NCBI GenBank assembly: GCA_017525605.1
Contig: JAFXSM010000018.1
Coordinates: forward strand, 1 to 64,000
Source: Treponema sp.
Lineage (GTDB): Bacteria > Spirochaetota > Spirochaetia > Treponematales > Treponemataceae
Reading direction: 5' to 3'
DNA length: 64,000 bases
Positions 43,280 through 52,115 of the stretch are shown one piece after another. The position numbers were made by a program, and so were the translations under genes. A model generated the notes under the pieces. That model saw nothing but the letters and a program-made list of their open reading frames with translations, was not told the origin of the DNA and did no database searches. The stretch's first letter is position 1. Every line of letters starts with the position of its first letter.

Positions 43280-45064
43280 ATGAACGGAAAAATTCGATTT
43301 TGTATGGCTGCTGCTTTTGCCTGTTCCGTTTTTTCGGCGGCACACGCGGCAAAAAGCGATGTTGACAAGGCTGTCCTCACGAAGTATGCGAATGCCGCTT
43401 CTTTCAACGGCTCGCAGGATGTTTGGGGGCCTCTGAACTGCCACGACCCGAAGCTCTTTCAGGACGACGACGGCACATATTATGTCTACTCGACCGATGC
43501 CGCAATAGGAGGAGCTGGGCAGAAAGGATTGCAGATTCGCACTTCAACCGATTTGGTTCACTGGCAGAGCCTTTCGAAATCGGCAATTCAGAGAAAATGG
43601 GACAAGGACTGGCTCAAGTGGGTCAACTTCAACATGGCGCAGGCTTCGACATGGGCACCGACTGTCATAAAGCAGAACGGTCTTTACTATCTGATTCACG
43701 GAATAATAACCGACAGCCGCTCACCCGGAAATCCTGATGCCGCGATTGCGCTTGCGATTTCTTCAAGCCCGACAGGTCCTTTCTATCCTGCGGCACAGGC
43801 GGCTGCAAAAGATGCGAAAGTCGGCGAAGTCCTTTCCAAGCTCGGCGTTTCGTACAAGCAGTCGAACATCGTCCGCTACACATGGTACGACAGGACTTGG
43901 GACGACGATGACAAGAGCATTTCCGAGCAGTATTGCCACAACCTCGCGAACTACGACACGCACACAGCTTCCGAAGCCGACACGGCTGGCGGCTGGGCAT
44001 ACGGATTCGGCGGAATCGACCCCGAATTCGTGACCGACGTTGCGACCGGAAAGAATGTCGAGTACACAATCAAAGGAAGAAAATGCTGGGGGCTGACTTA
44101 CGGCTCATGGAAGGGCGGAATCGCTCTTATGTACGTCGATTGCGTTTCGCTCAAGCCCGTGAATCCGGCTGACGGAAGCGAAATCGACGCGCCTGCCGAC
44201 ACAGTTCCGGGCGCATTCGGAACTGCGATTGCAGGCGGATACGGAGCGGCTTACGAGGGTGCGCAGGTAATCTACAACAGCGAGAACGGCTACTATTACT
44301 GCTTTGTCTCGATGGGAAATCTTGACTGGGATTACCGCGTCGGTGTCGGACGCTCAAAGAATGTCACAGGGCCGTACATTGACGGAAGCGGCCGCAGCAT
44401 GTATCTGGATGCGATGAGCGCGAGCAATTTCCACGAAATCGGAAGCAAGATTATCGGCGGTCATGCGCTTGAGAAAGAATTCAGCTTCCGCTGTCAGGGC
44501 GGACAGAGCATTTTGAGAGCTAAAGACGGAAAGATTCTTTTTGCCTGCCACTCAAGAACGAATTTCCTTCCGGGATATTTCTTCTTCCTCCAGGTTCATC
44601 AGCTTTTCTTTACAGACGACGGCTGGCCTGTTCTCAACCAGAACGAATATTACGGCGATAAGAATTTCAATGAGCAGCTTTCTTCTATTAATAAGAGCAA
44701 TATTGCAGGAAATTATGATGCGGTTCTCACCGTCCGCGGAACAAGCGCGTCTGATTACAAGCCGTTCGGACAGAATGAGCCTGTGACGGTCGTGACTGCT
44801 GACGGCGTTCCGACAGAATCAAAACTTGTCACGCTTTCTGTTGACGGAAAGGTGAGCGGAGCGTACACGGGCTCGTGGAGCCTTGCCGACGACGGATATA
44901 CTTTCTCGGTCTCGCTCGACGGTATCGGAAAGTTCCGCGGCTATGTGCTTGAGGCTGTCGATTGGGCAAGAAAAAAGGGCAAGACCAGAAAGACAATCAC
45001 GTTCACTTCGTTTGACGGTGAGAAGACCGGCGAATATTTTTGGGGAAACAGGCGGGAAAAATAG
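43280..45064 (+). CDS. Secreted GH43 arabinanase/arabinofuranosidase with C-terminal lipocalin-like domain
   Basis: GH43 five-bladed propeller enzyme acting on alpha-1,5-arabinan. The catalytic triad candidates are Asp in NCHDPKLFQDDDGTYYVYST, Asp in GIDPEFVTDV and Glu in YEGAQVIYNSENGYYYCFVS. The C-terminal 130 residues (IAGNYDAVLTVRGTSASDYK to EYFWGN) form a beta-barrel like the domain seen on endo-arabinanases. The start at 43280 (MNGKIRFCMAAAFACSVFSA, AHA) is chosen because AAGGAG is 7 bases upstream; the ATG at 43262 overlaps that site. Secreted, 594 residues, preceded by operator sites. Confidence 0.92.
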   Translation: MNGKIRFCMAAAFACSVFSAAHAAKSDVDKAVLTKYANAASFNGSQDVWGPLNCHDPKLFQDDDGTYYVYSTDAAIGGAGQKGLQIRTSTDLVHWQSLSKSAIQRKWDKDWLKWVNFNMAQASTWAPTVIKQNGLYYLIHGIITDSRSPGNPDAAIALAISSSPTGPFYPAAQAAAKDAKVGEVLSKLGVSYKQSNIVRYTWYDRTWDDDDKSISEQYCHNLANYDTHTASEADTAGGWAYGFGGIDPEFVTDVATGKNVEYTIKGRKCWGLTYGSWKGGIALMYVDCVSLKPVNPADGSEIDAPADTVPGAFGTAIAGGYGAAYEGAQVIYNSENGYYYCFVSMGNLDWDYRVGVGRSKNVTGPYIDGSGRSMYLDAMSASNFHEIGSKIIGGHALEKEFSFRCQGGQSILRAKDGKILFACHSRTNFLPGYFFFLQVHQLFFTDDGWPVLNQNEYYGDKNFNEQLSSINKSNIAGNYDAVLTVRGTSASDYKPFGQNEPVTVVTADGVPTESKLVTLSVDGKVSGAYTGSWSLADDGYTFSVSLDGIGKFRGYVLEAVDWARKKGKTRKTITFTSFDGEKTGEYFWGNRREK

Positions 45065-45099
45065 AACTGTTCGGAAATTTCAGTTTCAAAACAGGTTTT

Positions 45100-45160
45100 A
45101 TATCAGAAATTCAGATTTGTATCAATTTTTGTTGACATATAAAAATTTAGGACTTACAAT
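45100..45160 (+). promoter_or_regulatory. Promoter and operator of the ABC transporter operon
   Basis: -35 TTGACA (45132-45137), 17 bases, -10 TACAAT (45155-45160). The operator overlaps the -35: ATATCAG (45100-45106), GTATCAA (45119-45125), six bases, TTGACAT (45132-45138). Binding there would block RNA polymerase, suggesting repression. Confidence 0.7.
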
Positions 45161-45195
45161 TTTCATATAAACAAAAAATCAATAAGGGGGAAAAT

Positions 45196-46554
45196 ATGAA
45201 AAAAATCCTTATGGCTTTGGCTGGTGCAGTTATGTGTGCTTCGGCGGCATTCGCTGAGGAGCTCACGCTCATGATTTATGCGCAGCCACAGGAAAAAGCG
45301 ATTTTGGACAAAGTTGTTGCCCGTTTTGAGGCAACGCACAAGGGAACAAAAGTGAAATTCATCTCTTCTACGCAGAATGAGTATGATGCGAAGATTCAGG
45401 CACAGCTTGCTGCTAACAACCTGCCTGACGTTTTCTATCTTGGGCCTGGCGGCGTGCGTCAGTACGTTGACAACAAAAAGGTTCTCGACCTTGCTCCGTA
45501 TGTGAAGTCGGTCGCTGGCGTGAACTTTGACGATTTGTACGAAAGCGCGGTTGACACTTACCGCTACGACGGAAAAGAGCTCGGAAAGGGAAATTCAATC
45601 TGGGCTTTGCCGAAGGATTTCGGCCCGTTCGCCCTTGCATACAACAAGACTTTGTTCGAGAAATACCACGTCCAGCTTCCAAGCAAGGACAAGCCGTACA
45701 CATGGCAGGAATTCATCGAGGTGTGCGAGAAGCTTACGAAAGATTTGAACGGCGACGGTCAGAACGATGTTTTCGGAACAGGTCTCAACGTCCACTGGGC
45801 ATTCATCCAGTTCGTCTGGGGAAACGGCGCGGACTTCCTCGACTCGACCCACACAAAGGTCACTGTCAGCGACCCGAAATTCATCGAGGCGTTGCAGTTT
45901 TGGGCAAACATGACTCTCGGAAACAGCCAGTATCCTGTTGCGGGGCTCTCAAAGTTCAAGCCTGTCACACCGACGGCGACTCAGGCTCAGTCGCTCGACA
46001 CATACCAGCGTTGGATTAAGGGCGAGCTTGCGTTCTTCCCTGCTGGCCCGTGGGATTTGGCAAAATTCAACGACCCGGAGGTCATCAAATTCGAGTATGA
46101 CCTGATTCCGTGGCCGGTTCACACTTCCGCGAACAAAACCGCGACATACAGGGGCGGAGTCGGATACGCAGTCTCGGCTACGTCAAAGAACCCGAAGCTC
46201 GCAGCTGAACTCGCGCTCTATCTTTCTGCCGATGAAGAGGCGAACAAGATGTATTCGGACATGGATTTGCAGATTCCGAACCTCAAGTCCCTTGCAAGCC
46301 GCTACACATCGAAGCCTGGAAAACCTGCGAACAGGCAGGAATACATCAACATCATTTCGAACACGGGCAGGGCTTGGCCTTCTGACTACACATACAACTC
46401 TGTCTGGTACGACAAATTCTACATGGGAATCCAGCGCGTCCTTGACGGAAAAATGTCGGCGAAGGATTACTGCACGAAAATCCAGCCGCAGATGCAGAGG
46501 GAACTTGACAAGGCTCTCATGCGCGCTAAGCAGAGTGCGGCACGAAACAAGTAG
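45196..46554 (+). CDS. ABC transporter sugar-binding protein (family 1)
   Basis: The signal peptide ends ASAAFA, so this is a periplasmic solute-binding protein, not a lipoprotein. The mature start EELTLMIYAQPQEKAILDKV, followed by KVKFISSTQNEYDAKIQAQL and AANNLPDVFYLGPGGVRQYV, is typical of MalE/UgpB-like oligosaccharide-binding proteins. Later blocks: GIGYAVS-type GGVGYAVSATSKNPKLAAEL and KMYSDMDLQIPN. At 452 residues it is the usual size. It precedes two permease genes by 22 and 15 bases and is probably specific for arabino-oligosaccharides, by context. Confidence 0.93.
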   Translation: MKKILMALAGAVMCASAAFAEELTLMIYAQPQEKAILDKVVARFEATHKGTKVKFISSTQNEYDAKIQAQLAANNLPDVFYLGPGGVRQYVDNKKVLDLAPYVKSVAGVNFDDLYESAVDTYRYDGKELGKGNSIWALPKDFGPFALAYNKTLFEKYHVQLPSKDKPYTWQEFIEVCEKLTKDLNGDGQNDVFGTGLNVHWAFIQFVWGNGADFLDSTHTKVTVSDPKFIEALQFWANMTLGNSQYPVAGLSKFKPVTPTATQAQSLDTYQRWIKGELAFFPAGPWDLAKFNDPEVIKFEYDLIPWPVHTSANKTATYRGGVGYAVSATSKNPKLAAELALYLSADEEANKMYSDMDLQIPNLKSLASRYTSKPGKPANRQEYINIISNTGRAWPSDYTYNSVWYDKFYMGIQRVLDGKMSAKDYCTKIQPQMQRELDKALMRAKQSAARNK

Positions 46555-46576
46555 CAGTAGCCTTTAGGAGTTTTTT

Positions 46577-47548
46577 ATGGAAGAAGAAAAAGCCGGGGAA
46601 AAAGCAAAGAAAGCCAAAAGGCGGAGAAGATGGAATGACGAGGCGATTGCGGGACTTCTTTTCGTGATGCCTCCAATTATCGGATTCGTTCTGTTCACGT
46701 CGGGACCGTTCCTGTTCTCGATTTTCGCAAGTTTCACTCGATGGGATTCCATGACCGACCTCACTCAGATTTTTTCGATGGACCCGGAGACTCGCGAATG
46801 GTTCTTCTGCGGATTCGAGAACTACAAGGAACTTTTCACTGACGAGCAGTTCTGGAAGGCACTCTGGAACACTTTCTGGTACATGATTGGAATTCCGATT
46901 GGCCTTGTCTGGTCGTTTGCGCTCGCGCTCTCGTTCAACCGCGGAATTCCTGGGGTGAAAATCTTCCGAGTCATCTACTACATTCCTGTCATTTCTTCGA
47001 TTGTTGCGGTCGCGCTTTTGTGGGGCTGGCTCTACAACGGCGACTACGGTCTTCTGAACCAGTTTTTGTCATCAATCGGAATACCGAAGGAAAGCCTTCC
47101 GAACTGGCTGCAGAACGCGCATACCGTAAAACCTTCGATTATGGTGATGTGCGTGTGGCGCGGCGTGGGCGGAACTGCGCTCCTTTATCTCGGCGCGTTG
47201 CAGAACATGCCGAGGAGCTACTACGAGGCGGCGATAATCGACGGGGCCAGCCGGTGGACGATTCTTCGGAAAATCACATGGCCGCTCATGCAGCCGATTA
47301 CGTTCTACATCATCGTGACAGGAATAATCGGCGGTTCGCAGATGATTGTCGAGCCGCAGATAATGACGCCGGACGGAGGCCCGGATTACAGCTCCGCGAC
47401 AATCGTGTTCTATATCTGGCAGCACGCTTTCGGCGCGGACGAGAAGGGCTTCGCGTGCGCGGCGGCGTGGGTTCTCGCGCTCATAATATTTGCTGTCACT
47501 GCGATTCAGTTCAAGCTGAATCCTGCAAGCGAAAATTATCTTGAATAG
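46577..47548 (+). CDS. ABC sugar transporter permease (MalF/UgpA type)
   Basis: This 323-residue protein has six membrane segments (LLFVMPPIIGFVLFTSGPFL, FSRVIYYIPVISSIVAVALL-type segment near residue 135, VLALIIFAVTAIQF). The EAA loop, which contacts the ATPase, is YYEAAIIDGASRWTILRKIT WPLM. The N-terminus is charged (EEEKAGEKAKKAKRRRRW). TAGGAG precedes the start. It pairs with the next permease. No ATPase gene is present, so a shared MsmK-like ATPase elsewhere is expected. Confidence 0.93.
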   Translation: MEEEKAGEKAKKAKRRRRWNDEAIAGLLFVMPPIIGFVLFTSGPFLFSIFASFTRWDSMTDLTQIFSMDPETREWFFCGFENYKELFTDEQFWKALWNTFWYMIGIPIGLVWSFALALSFNRGIPGVKIFRVIYYIPVISSIVAVALLWGWLYNGDYGLLNQFLSSIGIPKESLPNWLQNAHTVKPSIMVMCVWRGVGGTALLYLGALQNMPRSYYEAAIIDGASRWTILRKITWPLMQPITFYIIVTGIIGGSQMIVEPQIMTPDGGPDYSSATIVFYIWQHAFGADEKGFACAAAWVLALIIFAVTAIQFKLNPASENYLE

Positions 47549-47563
47549 GTAGGAAGGTACGAA

Positions 47564-48460
47564 ATGGGCAAAATTAATGAGATGCCGAAACCGGAAAAGA
47601 GCAAGACGTATATGTCCCAGCGTCAGATTGAGCACAGGGTGGACACGCTCGTCTATATGTTCCTTGTTTCCGGCGCGGTGATAATGATTATCCCTCTTGT
47701 CTGGATGTTCGTGTCTTCGCTCAAGACTCCGGGGCAGTTTTTGACGACGCAGCTTTCGCTCGCGATGCCGTCGAATCCCCAGTGGTCGAATTATTTCAAG
47801 CGCGTCTGGCAGATGGAGCCGGCGTTGCAGCGCGGAATCCTGAACTCGCTGATTATCGCGGTGAGCACGATTCTTGTCGGAACGTTCGTTTCATCGCTGG
47901 CTGCGTTCAGCTACTCAAAGCTGCGCTTTCCGGGAAAGGCGAAGCTGTTCCTTGCCGAGCTTGCCACGATGATGATTCCGTTCGCGGTAATCATGATTCC
48001 GCAGTTCATCATCTACGCAAGAATCGGCTGGGTGAACACATGGCTTCCGCTGATTGTTCCCGGAATGCTCGGAAACGTCGGAATGATTTTCTTCCTGCGC
48101 CAGTACATGAGCGGAATCCCGACTTCGCTGATTGAAAGCGCGAGAATTGACGGTGCGGGATATTTCAGAATATTTTTGCAGATTATGCTTCCTAACGCGA
48201 AACCTGCCGTTGCTGCCCAGGCAATCCTTTGGTTCATGGGCTCGTGGAACGACTACTTCGCGCCGAGCATCTACCTGCACGACGACAACCTTCTGACCGT
48301 TCAGGTTATGATAAGCCGTTTGAACGCGATGTACGCAATCAACACGGACTATCCGCTTCTTCTGACTGCGAGCGTGATTTCGCTTCTGCCGATTATCATT
48401 GTCTTCATGGTATTCCAGCGTCAGATTATCGCGTCGGTCGCGATGAGCGGTTTGAAATGA
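47564..48460 (+). CDS. ABC sugar transporter permease (MalG/UgpE type)
   Basis: This 298-residue partner permease has six membrane segments (LVYMFLVSGAVIMIIPLVWM, GILNSLIIAVSTILVGTFVS, LPIIIVFMVFQRQIIASVAM). The EAA loop is LIESARIDGAGYFRIFLQIM LPNAKPA. The N-terminus is cytoplasmic. It begins 15 bases after the first permease and is followed by a hairpin terminator, so the transporter operon has three genes. Confidence 0.93.
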   Translation: MGKINEMPKPEKSKTYMSQRQIEHRVDTLVYMFLVSGAVIMIIPLVWMFVSSLKTPGQFLTTQLSLAMPSNPQWSNYFKRVWQMEPALQRGILNSLIIAVSTILVGTFVSSLAAFSYSKLRFPGKAKLFLAELATMMIPFAVIMIPQFIIYARIGWVNTWLPLIVPGMLGNVGMIFFLRQYMSGIPTSLIESARIDGAGYFRIFLQIMLPNAKPAVAAQAILWFMGSWNDYFAPSIYLHDDNLLTVQVMISRLNAMYAINTDYPLLLTASVISLLPIIIVFMVFQRQIIASVAMSGLK

Positions 48461-48534
48461 GAAAATATCGGTTCGGAATTCAGATTCTGTTTTCCGAATA
48501 GCTCCTGCTTGTTTTATTGCTGTTTTTATTTTTG

Positions 48535-48566
48535 AAAATCCCGTATTTAAAGAGATGCGGGATTTT
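48535..48566 (+). terminator. Terminator after the ABC operon
   Basis: AAAATCCCG/CGGGATTTT stem with a 14-base loop and a T run. An open frame through it mimics a signal peptide for the next GH43 gene but is not translated from here. Confidence 0.8.
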
Positions 48567-48612
48567 TTTATGTGCATTTGTTTTTGCATTTGCGTTTTGC
48601 GGAGGATTTTTT

Positions 48613-49527
48613 ATGGCACTTCTCGATTTGGATTCTGATGTTCCTGTTCACGACCCTGTGATTGCAAAGGAGAACGGAGTTTACTACTGCTACTCGACGC
48701 ACGGTCAGTTTTTTTCTTCCTCGGATTTGCGTTCATGGAAATATGCGGGAAAAGTTTTCGGCTCGCTTCCGTCTTGGGTGAAAGATGCAGTTCCCGAAAA
48801 CGACGGAAAAGATTTTTGGGCACCGGAAGTTGTTTTCCGTGGCGGAGAATGGCGGCTTTACTATGCCGTCAGCACATTCGGAAAGAACGTCTCCGCAATC
48901 GGAATGGCGACCAATGCGACTCTGAATCCTTCTTCTCCGAATTACGAATGGAAAGATGCCGGAATCGTATTTGCTTCGACCGAAAATGACGGTTTCAATG
49001 CGATTGATCCCGCAGTCTGTGCAGACGAAAACGGAAACGACTGGCTCGTCTTCGGCTCTTTCTGGAACGGAATCGCAATTGTCCCGCTCGACGAACTTGG
49101 ATTCGCAAAGAAAGACTGCAAGCCCGTGTTCATCGCTTCAAGGCAAAAAGAAAATGAAAAAGTCCCGAATCCGAATCCTGTCGAGGGCGGATTCATCTTC
49201 CGCAACGGAAAAAAATTCTATCTATTTGCCTCCCACGATTTTTGCTGCAGGGGAACGGCAAGCTCCTACCACATCGTCTTCGGCTCTTCCGATTCCGTCA
49301 CGGGACCTTTTGTTGACAACGACGGAATCGACATGCGCTACGGCGGCGGAACGACATGGTGCGACTCGTTCACCTACGAACGCTGGGCAGGTCCTGGTCA
49401 CAACTCGGTTTTCCGCGACGACGACGGAAAAATCTACCTCGTCTACCACGCCTACGACCGCACCGACAACGGGCAGAGCAAGCTGATGATAGAGGAGATA
49501 GATTTGCCGGAGCTGGAAGCTGGCTGA
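48613..49527 (+). CDS. Cytoplasmic GH43 arabinanase/arabinofuranosidase
   Basis: This 304-residue single-domain propeller has catalytic candidates Asp in VPVHDPVIAKENGVYYCYST, Asp in GFNAIDPAVCADENGNDWLV and Glu in NPVEGGFIFRNGKKFYLFAS. Closing HNSVFRDDDGKIYLVYHAYD binds the structural ion in arabinanases. The start is ATG 48613 with GGAGG 6 bases upstream; the longer frame to 48517 would translate a terminator. Without a signal peptide it should act on imported arabino-oligosaccharides, complementing the two cytoplasmic GH51 enzymes. Confidence 0.92.
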   Translation: MALLDLDSDVPVHDPVIAKENGVYYCYSTHGQFFSSSDLRSWKYAGKVFGSLPSWVKDAVPENDGKDFWAPEVVFRGGEWRLYYAVSTFGKNVSAIGMATNATLNPSSPNYEWKDAGIVFASTENDGFNAIDPAVCADENGNDWLVFGSFWNGIAIVPLDELGFAKKDCKPVFIASRQKENEKVPNPNPVEGGFIFRNGKKFYLFASHDFCCRGTASSYHIVFGSSDSVTGPFVDNDGIDMRYGGGTTWCDSFTYERWAGPGHNSVFRDDDGKIYLVYHAYDRTDNGQSKLMIEEIDLPELEAG

Positions 49528-49608
49528 AAGTTACATTAAATTCTTTGGCATCGCTTACCTTTGTTGAAGAACCTATAAAGAGAAAGTTGTCGGGGATTTT
49601 TATTTCCT

Positions 49609-51873
49609 CTACTTGTTCACCGCTCTGATTTCGATAAGCCTTGCGCCCGCGCTGCCTGTTACGGTCACGTTTTCGCGCATGACTTTCGCGCCTTTCTGCT
49701 TCGGCTTCACGAGTTTTTTCGGAATGTCGATACTGATGTCCAGAAGCTCGTCGTTGCCGTTGCCTTGAAGGTCGATTGTTTTGAGGATTTCGCTTCCGAA
49801 TGACACTGTGATTTTTCCGCTGTCTTTACCGTAGACCGTGATGACGATTCTTGAATTTTTCGCGGCCGCGTCGAATTTCATCTTGTATGTGACAGATGAA
49901 TCGTCCGCGGAAAAGATGCGGCAGTTTTTGTCAACGCTGTCGATATAGCCGATTTCGGTTTTTTCGGTTTTGAATTTGTGCTCGACCTCGCTCTGCTGCC
50001 TTCCGCTCTCGACAAAATCGGACGTGATTTTCTCGAATTTTGCATCGCGCTCGTTTTGCATTTTGTTTTCGGACGGAAAATAAACCGAATAGCGTGTGTG
50101 GTGTAGGGCGAAGAACGGTCGGAGAGTGTAGGCAGTTCCTTTTTCGCTCGCGGATTTTGCCGTCGTGAATGTGAGCGTCTTTGCGTCGGTTTTTGTAATC
50201 CAGCTTTCCGCCTTTTTCAAATCAGCTGTGATTTTTTCGACAGGAACCGATTTTCCGCTGTTCATGTACACAAGATGGTCGTCAACGATGTCTTTCGGCA
50301 TGTCTTTTTTTCCGAGGTCGGCGGCAAGGACAACGGGTCCGTATTTCACGGTGAAATTCCCGCTTTTGTCGAGCGCACGCCTGATGTTAAGCTCCATCGG
50401 GATTTTTATCTCCTCGTCCGTATCGGTCGAAATTTCAGCGAAGTCGACGTATCCGTCCTCTCCGCCTTTAAGCGACTTGCACCATGAAGGTGCGCGAACT
50501 TTGAGATTTTTCTTTCCGCTTCCTTTTGAAAGGACTCTGATTCTCACACTTTCCTCGTACGGAAAATCCGTCTCGATTTGGATTTTCCAGCCGTCGTCCG
50601 TCGTGAATGTCGAAGGGATGAAAAGGTTCACATAAATCGTGCCGTCGATTTCCTTTGCGATGAACCTGTTGTACCGTTCGGGATTTTCTAGCCCCGTGCC
50701 CGTGCAGCACCACATTGCGTTGTCGTGCGTGCAGTACACTTTGAAAAATCCGCTCTGGAGCGACACGAAATATGTCTTCGCGCCGCTTTCCGGGTCTTGC
50801 GAGGCGAGTATGTGGTTGTAAAGGGCAGTCTCATAGAAGTCCGCGATGTCGGAAGTTTTGTTCCAGCTGAATATGTGCTCCGCAAGCTCAAGCATATTGT
50901 ATGTGTTGCAGGTTTCGGCGGTGTCGCGCGCAAGTGTCTCGTCGTATTCGCGCCCGAAATGCTCGCCGCGTGAATTTCCTCCGATTGCGTAGCTGCGCCT
51001 TTTCGTCACGGTGTCGAAAAAGAATTCAGCCGCGGTTCTGTATTCGCTTTTTCCCGTAAGCTCGTAAAGACGCGCGATGCCGATGAATTTCGGAATCTGC
51101 GTGTTCGCGTGGTATCCCTGAAGCTTGTCCTGCTTCTTCATCGCAGGCGCGATTATCTCTTTGTGAATCCATCTTTCCGCTTCGTTCAGGTATTTCTCAT
51201 TTTTTGTGATTCCGTACAAATCCGCGAAAACTTTGCACATTCCGCCATGCTCGCAGGTTAGCATCTTCTGCATTTCCGCGTCGCTCATCTTTTTCGTGCC
51301 TGCGATTGCCCAGTCCGCCATTTTCGTGACGATTCCGAGCGCGTCCTCGTTCTTGCCGAATGTGTACGAGTCAATCAGTCCCGCGAAAATTTTGTGGAGC
51401 GAATACCACGGAACCCAATAATCCGCGAGCGAGAATCTGTCAACGCTGAAGCTTCCTCCGCTTGAAAAAACATTGTCGAACGGCGTTGAGGGAATTCCTC
51501 CGAAATATCCGTCTTCGCGCTGGATTTCCTTTATGCATTTCACCGTGTAGTCAAGCTTTTCTTTTGCCTCTTTGCTTTTTGTCTGGAAATAGAAGCCCGA
51601 TAGCGCGGAAAGATAATGCCCCAGCATGTGCCCTTGAATCTGCCGCGATTCCCAGCCGCCGTAAGTGACTGCCTTCGGCGTTTTTCCGAGTGCCGTGTAT
51701 GCCGGCGACAACATCCTGTCGGGGCTGTATGCGAGCACGTATTCAAGTCCTGTCTTCTGCGAGGTAGCGAACAGGCTTCCGTCTTTGAGAATTGTTTCTT
51801 CTGCATTCATGTTCATAATCGAAGCTCCTGCAAAAATAGCTGCAAAAAATAGAGTTTTGAGTTTTCTGGTCAT
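49609..51873 (-). CDS. Secreted GH127 beta-L-arabinofuranosidase
   Basis: GH127 enzymes (formerly DUF1680) release beta-L-arabinofuranose with a zinc-bound Cys nucleophile. The family residues are present: Glu and Cys in DTAETCNTYNMLELAEHIF, and the Cys pair in DNAMWCCTGTGLENPERYNR. The barrel start QIQGHMLGHYLSALSGFYFQ and EDGYFGG are also typical. The start at 51873 (MTRKLKTLFFAAIFAGASIM) follows AGGAG and supplies a signal peptide; the upstream in-frame ATG at 51900 lacks both. At 754 residues it is longer than average because of a C-terminal beta domain. It is divergent from the surface lipoprotein operon. Confidence 0.93.
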   Translation of the reverse strand: MTRKLKTLFFAAIFAGASIMNMNAEETILKDGSLFATSQKTGLEYVLAYSPDRMLSPAYTALGKTPKAVTYGGWESRQIQGHMLGHYLSALSGFYFQTKSKEAKEKLDYTVKCIKEIQREDGYFGGIPSTPFDNVFSSGGSFSVDRFSLADYWVPWYSLHKIFAGLIDSYTFGKNEDALGIVTKMADWAIAGTKKMSDAEMQKMLTCEHGGMCKVFADLYGITKNEKYLNEAERWIHKEIIAPAMKKQDKLQGYHANTQIPKFIGIARLYELTGKSEYRTAAEFFFDTVTKRRSYAIGGNSRGEHFGREYDETLARDTAETCNTYNMLELAEHIFSWNKTSDIADFYETALYNHILASQDPESGAKTYFVSLQSGFFKVYCTHDNAMWCCTGTGLENPERYNRFIAKEIDGTIYVNLFIPSTFTTDDGWKIQIETDFPYEESVRIRVLSKGSGKKNLKVRAPSWCKSLKGGEDGYVDFAEISTDTDEEIKIPMELNIRRALDKSGNFTVKYGPVVLAADLGKKDMPKDIVDDHLVYMNSGKSVPVEKITADLKKAESWITKTDAKTLTFTTAKSASEKGTAYTLRPFFALHHTRYSVYFPSENKMQNERDAKFEKITSDFVESGRQQSEVEHKFKTEKTEIGYIDSVDKNCRIFSADDSSVTYKMKFDAAAKNSRIVITVYGKDSGKITVSFGSEILKTIDLQGNGNDELLDISIDIPKKLVKPKQKGAKVMRENVTVTGSAGARLIEIRAVNK

Positions 51874-51926
51874 GTTTTTGCTCCTGTTTTTAAATAGCAT
51901 GACTTTTTGTTTATCGTCAATAAAAA

Positions 51927-52021
51927 TTGATATGTATCAAAAAAATCGAAGAAATTTGTTGACAGATTCCGATTGTCGATTTAGCATTGCGTAAGTACCG
52001 AAAAATGTCGGTATATATCAA
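51927..52021 (+). promoter_or_regulatory. Promoter and operator of the first surface lipoprotein gene
   Basis: Perfect palindrome TTGATATGTATCAA-type half-sites (51927-51940), -35 TTGACA (51959-51964), 17-base spacer, -10 TAGCAT (51982-51987). A hairpin TACCGA/TCGGTA (51996-52013) follows, then ATATCAA (52015-52021). The same elements at the same spacing occur at 54122-54215. Confidence 0.7.
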
Positions 52022-52115
52022 AAATGTAGGTTTTATGGATTATTCAGATGTTTTGGAGTTGAGTTGGTCTGAATATGAAATATCTGAATGCTGAAAATCA
52101 AAAAAGGGGGATTTT

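Noticed and set aside
48517-48612. N-terminal extension giving the GH43 at 48613 an apparent signal peptide
   Set aside because: The extension is the translation of a terminator hairpin; ATG 48613 has a strong GGAGG.
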